Shown: in pieces, positions 35,856-44,091 of the stretch
Position numbering within the stretch: the stretch's first letter is position 1
Layout: every line of letters starts with the position of its first letter
Assembly: GCA_963750965.1 (NCBI GenBank)
Contig: CAVVSK010000018.1
Location: 1 to 64,000 of the forward strand
From: CANKHA01 sp963750965
GTDB lineage: Bacteria; Pseudomonadota; Alphaproteobacteria; Rhizobiales; Xanthobacteraceae
Direction of reading: 5' to 3'
DNA length: 64,000 nt
Made by a program: the position numbers and the translations under genes
The notes under the pieces: generated by a model
Seen by the model: only the letters and a program-made list of their open reading frames with translations
What the model was told of the DNA's origin: nothing
Database searches by the model: none

Positions 35856-37055
35856 CTAAGAAAACTTCTCGTTTCCGGTCGGCTCGATATGGGGCGTGAC
35901 GTTCATCGTCTGCCGAAGCTTGCAGAGTTCCCAATACATCCGGCGGCGCGCACGGTTCTGATTGCCGAGGGGGCGGTGCTCCGGAAGGCAGTGCCATGGG
36001 GTATAAGAAAGATTGCGCGTGAAGGCGAATTGGTCTGGGGAATCGAACTTCTGCCGTGGAATTCGGAGCGTTGCTACTGGCACGAACGGCGAGAGCCGTT
36101 CTGGCCAACGTACGCCAGCGTTCTCTATCGGCATACGGTGCGGATCAGTCTGGACTTGCACTAAGAAATCGAACTCAACATCCGTTTCCGACAATGTCTT
36201 GACCATCTGCTCGCGCAGATAGTTCTTCGACGTCCAAAACGGCACGCCTGGAATCCAGCTACGTTGTTTTGACTTCGGCCGCACCGAATACATCATAGCT
36301 TGGCCTTCACCGAGCAGATAGGGCACGCAACTCCAATACCTTGCCTCGAGGGGACTGGTCTGCGTCTCGTTCCACAGCCCTTGCATCAGAAAATCCAAGA
36401 AATGCGTAAAGCCGGTAGTAAAAAAATAAAACACCGGCGTGCCCCGGAATGAATGGACTTGCAGCCACGCATTCGCGTGGATGTCGGGCGTCACGAAAGT
36501 CGGAGTGCAAACGGTGATAAAATCCTGCGTGAATTTTTCGTTTTCCATCAACTTCGGACCGGGCACGCCCAAAACTTTGATGGCGCAGCTGACAAAACCA
36601 ACATCGTCAATGTCTGCCGGCATATCTGGACCAGGGCCTGAGAAGCGCACCCAAGCTAGGTATTTATGCGGTTGGGCGAATAACCCGTGCCGCATGTGTG
36701 GCGGCACGTCGTGAACCTCGAACTCTCCACGGACGAGGCCGTGGGTCTTCGTGTTTCCGCCGCGCTCATATTCTCCCGGGCGGTAGTTCTGCCGCATATA
36801 GGTCGCAAAGGCTTCGACGATCGAATCAAGACTTGCTTCCTCGTTCGGCAGAGTTCGCTCTTCGGCGAGCTTGAAACCCTCGTCACGCCGCAGCATGTTC
36901 ATCACAAACTGGACAAAGCGAGCCGTCGGTTCCCGCAGCAGCGCGTTAAGCGCGGGACGGAAGAATGGCTCGAATCGACGCTCTAAACGCAGAAAAGCCT
37001 GAAGCGCGGCGTGCACAGCCCTTGCTAATTTGGATGGAGGTGGCAGCGTGATCAT
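35856..37055 (-). CDS. Catalase-like heme protein
   Basis: This is a 399-aa protein of the reduced catalase-related family. 'NTKTHGLVRGEFEVHD' holds the distal histidine region, 'WVRFSGPGPDMPADIDDVGF' replaces the classical RFST segment, and the C-terminal 'YTPWHCLPEHRPLGNQNRAR' is characteristic of peroxygenase-like catalase relatives. Several members act on lipid or organic peroxides instead of decomposing hydrogen peroxide. It is the last gene of a leftward operon after a di-heme cytochrome and a lipoprotein, overlapping the latter by ATGA, and converges with the DyP gene. A joint role in peroxide handling is likely. Confidence 0.85.
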   Translation of the reverse strand: MITLPPPSKLARAVHAALQAFLRLERRFEPFFRPALNALLREPTARFVQFVMNMLRRDEGFKLAEERTLPNEEASLDSIVEAFATYMRQNYRPGEYERGGNTKTHGLVRGEFEVHDVPPHMRHGLFAQPHKYLAWVRFSGPGPDMPADIDDVGFVSCAIKVLGVPGPKLMENEKFTQDFITVCTPTFVTPDIHANAWLQVHSFRGTPVFYFFTTGFTHFLDFLMQGLWNETQTSPLEARYWSCVPYLLGEGQAMMYSVRPKSKQRSWIPGVPFWTSKNYLREQMVKTLSETDVEFDFLVQVQTDPHRMPIENAGVRWPERLSPFVPVATLRIPRQKFDSPDQFAFTRNLSYTPWHCLPEHRPLGNQNRARRRMYWELCKLRQTMNVTPHIEPTGNEKFS

Positions 37056-37997
37056 CGCCCCGTGACCTTGCGCACCTGCTCGCCCGGCCAGCAGTCTTCT
37101 GCAATCGGCCCACCGGCCGCAAAACTCTCCGCTTCGCGCTCTGCAAGATCGGGATTGAAGAGCGTGAAGTTCAACAGGAACATGCGATTCGCATAGGCGC
37201 GTCCGAGATAAAAGCCGGGACGCACCATCCGGATCTCGTCGCGGATTTGCAGGCCGCCGCGGCCGGCCAGCGAATCCGGGCTAGCGCGATAGCCTTCGAT
37301 CTCATCGTTGTAATTGTAATCGACGATGACCGACTCGCGTCGTGCGTCGAGCAGACTTTGTCCGCAGTAAACTTTTGCGGGAAACAGCAGCCATACCCTG
37401 TCGCCCGGCAGAAAACGGCCGGCAAAGCCAGTCCGCGGAATCGTGGTGGTCCTAATTGTCGAAGGATCACCGACCAAAGGCCGCATTATGATAAGATCCT
37501 CGATCATATTGCGCAGTACGCGCTGCTCTCGGTCAAAAACCTTTCCTTTCCATAAACCGCGGCCGAGCATCTCCAAGATTCCGATACTGGCGCCGGCCAG
37601 CCGTCCCTTGATGCCGCCTAGAATCTCCTCAAGACGCGTGCTCATGGTGTCGCCGCGGGTGAAGAACAAATCTCCACGAAATAGCCCATCGGGGATCGGG
37701 CCGGCCGTAAGCCGCCCGTAGATCTGATCGACCTGCTCCTGCGAGAGTGTCATCAGAATGTCGGGCGTAATTTTATTGAGATCTGCTCGTGACAAGGGGA
37801 AGTCGTGCTCGAACTCGAGCAAAATCCACGCGAAACGTTTTGATTGGATTATCCGGGTCTTTAAGGGAGGTATCCTCGATCGGTGCAAATGGAATGTCCA
37901 GCGGGGCAGGCTGTGCGAAACCATTGCACGACGCGCTGACCAAGAAGATCGCGGTCAGGCCACCCGCCTTGATCCAATTACGTGTGGTCATGATCAT
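37052..37997 (-). pseudogene. Lipoprotein-like hypothetical, frameshifted at a homopolymer
   Basis: The N-terminus 'MIMTTRNWIKAGGLTAIFLV' with 'SASCNG' looks like a lipoprotein leader. It runs to 'DPDNPIK' and then breaks near 37842 at a run of four As. The body 'RFAWILLEFEHDFPLSRADL' to 'EDCWPGEQVRKVTGR' continues in another frame. With one A removed the two parts join to a protein of about 310 aa. I do not recognise the family; the body has 'GLFRGDLFFTRGDTMS' and a conserved-looking 'GRFLPGDRVWLLFPAKVY'. It lies 11 bases after the di-heme cytochrome gene and overlaps the catalase-like gene, so it belongs to the redox operon. A homopolymer length error is plausible. Confidence 0.65.
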
Positions 37998-38008
37998 CCC
38001 CCCGCACC

Positions 38009-40441
38009 TTACAGCGTTGCCAAGAAGGCGATCAGTGCCTGTTTCTCGCGGTCGGATAGGTCTTCCCCGAACCGATGGCCGGCATTATCAACCCGGCCAA
38101 GCACGTTCGAGTAATAGTTCTGGATAAAATCGCTCTGAACCTGCGTGATGTCGAGAGTGAAGCGACCAACATTAGTGATCAGCGTTCTATGCAGCTGCTC
38201 TAGCCCAGCCTTTAGTTCGCGGAAACGCTCTGCGGTGAGAATGTCCTTGTATTTTGCTTCGAGCTTGTCCGGATCACGCAACAGAACAACATCCTGCAAC
38301 ATGTCTTTGAAGCGGAGGCTGTTTAGCTTCACTGCTGGAGAGCCTTTCGGCAACTTGATGCTGAGGCCTGCCTCAACGCCTCCGATCGTGACCTTGGGTG
38401 CGACGTCCACAACGATATCCTCGTCCGTGAGGTTCACTTTGCGCAGCCGCTTGTTGGGAGAGAGCAACGCTTCCATCGAGGCCTTGAACAACTTGTAGCG
38501 GCCTTCCACGCTCGGATCGAACGGCCAGCACGCCGGTGGATTCGGTAGCAACTTGTCGTTTTCATCGACATATGGCGGTGAGTAGAGGTCCACCTCTTTG
38601 TTCGCAGGTTTTCCGCAAACCTCGGGCCCAATAGCGTCGTTGTGCATGAAAGGAGCGAACGCCCAGAGGCTGAGCAAGGAAGGTGGTCGGTAATAGCCGC
38701 GCCCGCTGCCTTTCATGACCTCCTTGAGGGTTGGATCCACCGGACGCTCTTGCAAATCGCGCGCGGCATATTCGTCCCAAATCCGACTGGGCATGTGATT
38801 TGAATGCATGGCCCGGCCAGCATACGTTCCAGCACGACTTGCTACGATTGCCCGCTCGCTGCTCAAGAAATCGATCCGCCGCGTTGTGTCCTGAGGATTT
38901 ACGGCGCGAAAATCGACTTTGTCGTAAGGACCGCTTTGACTCGAATGGCAATTTGCGCATGTCTTACTGAACACCTGTTGTCCGAGTGCTACGGAGCCTG
39001 CTCCAAACTCCTGGTCGAGTCGCGTATCAAGATCTTGCGGGCTGGCGAGACCCCGCGCCTTCCAGAGATCTGCAGGCCGTGCGGTCAGAAAAAAGTCGAC
39101 AAGGTTTTCAAGCCGATCCTCGATGGCACGGAAGCTGGCGCAGTCGCGCCGACATTGCCCGATGTCGAATGGTGTCTGACCATAGTTGCGCTGTGACGGA
39201 TCGGCCGCGCGTAGATCCGGCACGTGGTTGAGCCAGCATTGTTCGGCACAAGATCCGATGTTGAAATACACGCGCTGGATCGCTTCAGCGGCGCCAATCG
39301 TATCCTCTCCGCCCTTGAGAATGTGTTGTACGGCTTCGACGCGCTCGCTTCGCATCCAACACTTGCTGGTTTTTTCGGGTTCGCACCAGCACGTTGTCGT
39401 AGGTCCCCCGGGGCACTGGGAGGCCTTACGCCACTTCAACACTCGGTGATTGAACAGCGGCCGCTGCGCGAAGTTGTAAATGGGATTCATTGTGCCCGGG
39501 TTGGACACGGTGTCCATCGGCAAGGCCGAGGTGTCGACTGTTCCTGGCCTTGATCGGGCAATTAGTTGCCATTCGAGCAAGTGTTGAGACATGCCGGAGG
39601 CCAGCATTTGTGACACCCGGCTGTATTGGTTTCCGACCAGCCCGTCGATGTTCTCCCACTTCGGGTTGTTGGGATCGGCTGGCGGCTTGAGGGGATCGTA
39701 GGAGATATGGCAGGCGCCGCACGCCATGCCGATGCGGAACGGTGGTTCGATCGATCCGTCGAAGAGCCGGTTGGTGCGCGAGTCGCCGCTGTCCGTGTCG
39801 CCCGACAGGAATTTGCCATAGCTCTCCCACGTTGCAGGCGATCCGTTTAGCTTTCGCCATTTCTCGGCGTCGAAGCGAGGGTTGGGGAATTTTCGAAGGC
39901 CAAGGACGCCGGTCGATGTGCCGAATTTCAAGTCGCACGAGCTTTGTCGTTGGTCGAAGCTGCCATGCGGAGTCGAGGTGTTGAACGGAGCATCCTTAAA
40001 ATCGCAAGCGGGATCGCGATATCCCTCCTTGCCGACAAACTTCAAAAGTTCGGCATCGCCCTGGCACCATTGAAATCCATATGTCTCCTCAAGTGTCTTC
40101 GCCGGGCAATTGGGGTCGCCGGGAACGCAGCAATCAGGATCGGGAATAGCGCCCCAACCCTGAAAGAGATCGCGTTTATTCTTGGCCGCAAGAATCCGAT
40201 ACCAATCAATGGCGCCGCCAAGCCGCTGTGAATAGGAATAAGTATAGAAGCGATCATTGAATGCGGTCGCAGAAAACCAAATCTCGCGCCCGGCCCGCTC
40301 GGAAGGTGAGTATTGCGTCTCACCAGCAGCAAAACCCGGATTGAGAGCGCTTTGCGCATTTGCCATGCCGGTTAGCGCTAAGCTGCAGATAATCGGTACA
40401 AACCACAGGAGCCATGATTTTTGGCCGAGGCATTTGCGCAT
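38009..40441 (-). CDS. Secreted di-heme cytochrome c peroxidase-like protein
   Basis: This is a protein of about 810 aa. I chose ATG 40441 because it gives a clear signal peptide (MRKCLGQKSWLLWFVPIICS ... MANAQ) and has a GAGAGGA site. Two heme-binding motifs are seen, CGACH near residue 240 and CANCH near 490, in a cytochrome-peroxidase-like C-terminal half ('GYYRPPSLLSLWAFAPFMHN'). The family passes electrons from periplasmic carriers to peroxides or other oxidants. The N-terminal half is cysteine-rich and unusual. It heads the leftward operon with the lipoprotein and the catalase-like gene. A related protein is encoded at 44.1 kb. Confidence 0.88.
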   Translation of the reverse strand: MRKCLGQKSWLLWFVPIICSLALTGMANAQSALNPGFAAGETQYSPSERAGREIWFSATAFNDRFYTYSYSQRLGGAIDWYRILAAKNKRDLFQGWGAIPDPDCCVPGDPNCPAKTLEETYGFQWCQGDAELLKFVGKEGYRDPACDFKDAPFNTSTPHGSFDQRQSSCDLKFGTSTGVLGLRKFPNPRFDAEKWRKLNGSPATWESYGKFLSGDTDSGDSRTNRLFDGSIEPPFRIGMACGACHISYDPLKPPADPNNPKWENIDGLVGNQYSRVSQMLASGMSQHLLEWQLIARSRPGTVDTSALPMDTVSNPGTMNPIYNFAQRPLFNHRVLKWRKASQCPGGPTTTCWCEPEKTSKCWMRSERVEAVQHILKGGEDTIGAAEAIQRVYFNIGSCAEQCWLNHVPDLRAADPSQRNYGQTPFDIGQCRRDCASFRAIEDRLENLVDFFLTARPADLWKARGLASPQDLDTRLDQEFGAGSVALGQQVFSKTCANCHSSQSGPYDKVDFRAVNPQDTTRRIDFLSSERAIVASRAGTYAGRAMHSNHMPSRIWDEYAARDLQERPVDPTLKEVMKGSGRGYYRPPSLLSLWAFAPFMHNDAIGPEVCGKPANKEVDLYSPPYVDENDKLLPNPPACWPFDPSVEGRYKLFKASMEALLSPNKRLRKVNLTDEDIVVDVAPKVTIGGVEAGLSIKLPKGSPAVKLNSLRFKDMLQDVVLLRDPDKLEAKYKDILTAERFRELKAGLEQLHRTLITNVGRFTLDITQVQSDFIQNYYSNVLGRVDNAGHRFGEDLSDREKQALIAFLATL

Positions 40442-40705
40442 GTCCAATCCTCTCGAACAGTGCCAGGCAGAGTCAGTCATCACATTTGTTCGGGCGCCTA
40501 GCTGCATTGTGACCCGAGCGCTATGTGTTGTCTCTCAGGAATCCACAACCGCATCTGCGGAAGCTCGTGTTGTCATTCGACAGCGCTGTTTCAGTCGTGG
40601 CAACATTGCCGTTCTCACGGAATTTGTGACAGCGAGCCCCCTCCGCACACAGCGAAGTATTAAAAGGTCGACTTGCATGCATGGAGACCTAACTAAAACA
40701 TCCGG

Positions 40706-40855
40706 CTAGTATCGCTGTTGGCAGGCGGCTGCAAAATCCTCTAAATCACTTCGCTGAGATTTCCGAACACGAAGTGATGGTAACAGGCGGTCGTGTAGCC
40801 GACCAGCCGCGCCGATCGAGTCTTCTCGGCGGTAATTGATGAAAGCCAGAATGAC
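40706..40855 (-). pseudogene. Remnant of a TIR-domain gene
   Basis: The translation 'AFINYRREDSIGAAGRLHDR' is the first strand and helix of a bacterial TIR domain of the 'FISYRREDS' type. Only about 35 residues of family sequence remain, and it then runs into a stop. The rest of the 40442-41501 interval holds no other gene that I can support. This is a second, dead TIR gene within the same accessory region as the large TIR-STAND-WD40 gene. Confidence 0.65.
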
Positions 40856-41501
40856 ATGTCGCTGATGACCCCGGTAGAAGGAATAACAAACGTCGCGAAG
40901 ATAGTGCGGGGCGGCCCTCTGGAAGCTATCGATGGTTATCATTCCCTTATTTTTTTAAGTGCGTCTTGTGGGTAAGTTCCCTCAATTAGGACAAAAGAAC
41001 CGGCCGCCCAATACCTTGTTATCGTAGATACGAGTGTCAACTAGCGGCCTTTGATGATGGCTCGTAACGTGGACATTTGAGCTGGCGAGACAAATTCTGC
41101 ATACGCTTGACCCCAACAACGGACGGGTCGCTGCTTATTCGCAACCGACGGAAGACGTGAGGCTATGACAATGGAGAGTCGCACGTTCGACGTCGCTGGT
41201 GACGGGCAGCATGTAAAGAGGTAATCTTGTTGTGAGACGGCACAGGCAACGCTGCCTCAAAAGTTTGGCGCACAAATGTCTTGCGGCTTTTTCAGGATTT
41301 AATCTCATTACTTCAGAGCAAGTTGCAATTTATGACGACGGCGTGGGCACGTCTGCCTTTAGGGCCGCTAGCTATTCTCGGCGGAGCATTCGGCTAGGGA
41401 CTTAAGCGATGATAACGTCACCAACAGCTGTACTGACATAAGCTACCTTCGTCATGCGTCTGAAACGACCGAGTTAGTATGAAGCCAGACGGGTTCGCGC
41501 G

Positions 41502-43334
41502 GTGATCACTCTCAGCGAGGTAGGAGCACGGCCCTCGCAGCAGCCGGACGGCAGCTGGCGGATTCGCTTCGGTCTCTATTTACCGGGCATCACCTATCCG
41601 CGCTATCGCGTGTCCTTGCGTGTAATTCACGAACGCGACCAGTTCGTTCGCGGCCTGGAGCCGCAGGTGTTTGATCTATGGTGGCGGGGCGGTCCGCACG
41701 ATCTTTGGGACTTCACACTTCGGTTGGAGCCGGGGGCAGGACATTTCGGGCAGGAAGGCCAGTATCTCTATCGCTACCAGCTCGTGCGCGTCGGCGAGGT
41801 GGTTGCGTTCTGGTTTTCCGATCCTTTTGCGCTCGCTTCGGGCACTGGCAGCCTCTCGGCCTTTACTATTAATAGCTTGGCGCAGCCCTTCGGCTGGACG
41901 GATGCAAATTTCCGGGTCCCGGAAGTAGACCGGATGGTTGTGTACGAGCTGCATGTCGGCGAGTTCAACAGCACATTCCAAGGCGTCATCGATCAGCTTG
42001 ATTACCTGTACGACCTCGGCGTCAACGTGCTGGAACTCATGCCGGTGACTAACGTCAAGGAAGAAGTCGAGTGGGGCTATACGCCGCTTGGCTTCTTTGC
42101 CCCCGACGAGCGTTATGGCGGCGCTGCGGGCATGAAGCGGCTAGTTAACGCCTGCCATGCCAGAGACATCGCCGTGGTCGTTGACGCAGTCTATGCCCAC
42201 GCTCATCCGGAATTTCCGTACAATCTTGTCTACGAAACGTCAGGCGAGCCGAATCCAGTGATGGGATGGTTTGAGGGCGAATTCTTTTCACGTCCGGGTT
42301 TTGACTACCGTAAGAGCTTCACCCGCGATTATTTCCTCAACATAAATCGTCACTGGCTCGATGAATACCACGTTGACGGGTTCCGTTATGACTACGTACC
42401 CGGAATGTACGACGGCCCCGAGGGAGCAGGATATGCGCGGCTCGTTTTTGAGACCTACCGGCTCTCGCAGGGGACGTCGCGTTTCCAGGCCCCGGGAAAC
42501 CGCAGCCTGATCATCCAGTGCGCCGAGCATCTGCCCGACGCGCGCGGGATTCTAGCCCAGACTTATTCCAATACGTGCTGGCAAAACGGACTTCTGGACC
42601 GGACCAACGAGATTGCGTGGGGCGGTTCGCTGACCAGCTTCGCCCATCAGCTCGATCCGCATTTCATCGGTTATCCGAGCGAATATCGCAATCCAGGAGG
42701 CGAGACGTTTCCGGTCGCTCCCTTCCAGTACGTCGAATCCCATGACCACAGCCGGCTGATCAGCAGGATCGCGCCGGGATATATTCGCGATCTTCTCGAT
42801 CAGCCGTATGGTGATCGCCGGAGTTTTTTCCGTCTGCAGCCTTATGTGATCGCTCTTTATACGTCCAAAGGCATCCCGATGCTGTGGCACGGCCAGGAGT
42901 TCGCCGAAAACTGGGGTGTGCCGCCGCGGGGTGAAGGCCGCAATCTTTTCGGCCGGCCACTGCATTGGGAGTATTTTTATGACCGCGAAGGCAAAGCGCT
43001 CGTGCGCCTCTACCGCATCATGGGTACACTGCGGCGGACCAGGCGCTGCTTCGACAGCCGTGGCTTTTTTTACTACTACGATGAAGACCAGCACCGCCGG
43101 CAAGGCGTGGTCGTCTTCAGGCGCCGAGCGGAGCCGGAGCCCGGACATGGCGAAGAGGATGCAATCGTCGCTCTGAATTTCTGGGACAACGACGCGGATA
43201 TCTGGATTCAATTTCCGCAGGGCGGCCGGTGGCAGGAACAGATCGACGGCAGCAATGCCGTGGAAGTGGCTGCCGCTGGAGAGTGGATGCGCATCCGGGT
43301 GCCGTCAAACTACGGATGCGTGTACATGCGCTGA
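41502..43334 (+). CDS. GH13 family glycoside hydrolase (trehalohydrolase/branching-enzyme-like)
   Basis: This is a 610-aa alpha-amylase-superfamily enzyme. An N-terminal beta-sandwich (about 1-130) precedes the barrel. Conserved regions are 'DAVYAHAHPEF' (I), 'GFRYD' with nucleophile D297 (II), 'IQCAEHLPD' with acid/base E342 (III) and 'VESHDH' with D415 (IV). The overall layout, and 'YELHVGEFN' before region I, resemble malto-oligosyltrehalose trehalohydrolase, but treY and treX genes are absent, so the substrate is uncertain. The start is a GTG with little ribosome-site support. No signal peptide. Why it sits among peroxidase and immune-like genes is unclear. Confidence 0.87.
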   Translation: MITLSEVGARPSQQPDGSWRIRFGLYLPGITYPRYRVSLRVIHERDQFVRGLEPQVFDLWWRGGPHDLWDFTLRLEPGAGHFGQEGQYLYRYQLVRVGEVVAFWFSDPFALASGTGSLSAFTINSLAQPFGWTDANFRVPEVDRMVVYELHVGEFNSTFQGVIDQLDYLYDLGVNVLELMPVTNVKEEVEWGYTPLGFFAPDERYGGAAGMKRLVNACHARDIAVVVDAVYAHAHPEFPYNLVYETSGEPNPVMGWFEGEFFSRPGFDYRKSFTRDYFLNINRHWLDEYHVDGFRYDYVPGMYDGPEGAGYARLVFETYRLSQGTSRFQAPGNRSLIIQCAEHLPDARGILAQTYSNTCWQNGLLDRTNEIAWGGSLTSFAHQLDPHFIGYPSEYRNPGGETFPVAPFQYVESHDHSRLISRIAPGYIRDLLDQPYGDRRSFFRLQPYVIALYTSKGIPMLWHGQEFAENWGVPPRGEGRNLFGRPLHWEYFYDREGKALVRLYRIMGTLRRTRRCFDSRGFFYYYDEDQHRRQGVVVFRRRAEPEPGHGEEDAIVALNFWDNDADIWIQFPQGGRWQEQIDGSNAVEVAAAGEWMRIRVPSNYGCVYMR

Positions 43335-43391
43335 AGTTGCCTAAGCCATCGAAGAGAAGACCTGGATCGCTGTGATGATGGGAGACAAACC

Positions 43392-43817
43392 ATGGAGCTG
43401 CTGATCAAACTATTACCGATAATTTTCCGCGCCATCAATGCCGCGCCGCAAATTCAACAAGCTATTCGCGTGGGAACGCCTATCGATAAAGCGGTCGAGC
43501 TTAACGCGCGTGATCTTCTGCCCCTTCTCGCCCAAATCGGCAAACAGATGTTTCCCACCATTGACGATAGCTTGGCCCCGGCAGCGGCTGCCTCGACTAT
43601 GTTTGATCCAATCAGAATAAAGTGGATACAGACTGCCCTGAATGCCATCGGCGCCAATCCGCCTCTGGATGTCGATGGGGAGTATGGCCCAATGACGACT
43701 GAGGCCGTCTTACAGTTCCAAAAGGCGCAAGGGCTTGTGGCCGACGGTTGGGCTGGTGACACAACGCACGCCGCACTGCAACTTGCCCTTTCGAAGACTC
43801 GGGCGTCGGCGGGTTAG
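43392..43817 (+). CDS. Peptidoglycan-binding domain protein
   Basis: This is a 141-aa protein with a C-terminal PG_binding_1 domain ('WIQTALNAIGANPPLDVDGE' then 'TEAVLQFQKAQGLVADG'). The first 70 residues are of unknown type, with no clear signal peptide. No catalytic domain is attached. It is 57 bases downstream of the GH13 gene on the same strand and may be cotranscribed with it. Similar small proteins deliver or anchor partners at the cell wall. Confidence 0.8.
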   Translation: MELLIKLLPIIFRAINAAPQIQQAIRVGTPIDKAVELNARDLLPLLAQIGKQMFPTIDDSLAPAAAASTMFDPIRIKWIQTALNAIGANPPLDVDGEYGPMTTEAVLQFQKAQGLVADGWAGDTTHAALQLALSKTRASAG

Positions 43818-44091
43818 CTCGCCTCCTGCCACTCAAGGCTCCATCCCCACCCTTCTAAGATCGATAGATGCCCATTCCTTTAGTCGGTCGTCTGCGATTT
43901 CATGGATGGGCACGGCCGGTTTCGGTCCGGAGTCATCCATGGAATCGCCTCAAAGCCATAACCAAAGGAAAAAAAATGTACAGTTGACTGAGACCGCCGA
44001 GGTGGTTGAATTCATCAATGCCGAACTGCTTGGCAATCCCTCACATCGATATTTTACTCGCTGACTGATGAATTTCTAGCCGGGGGGCGAC

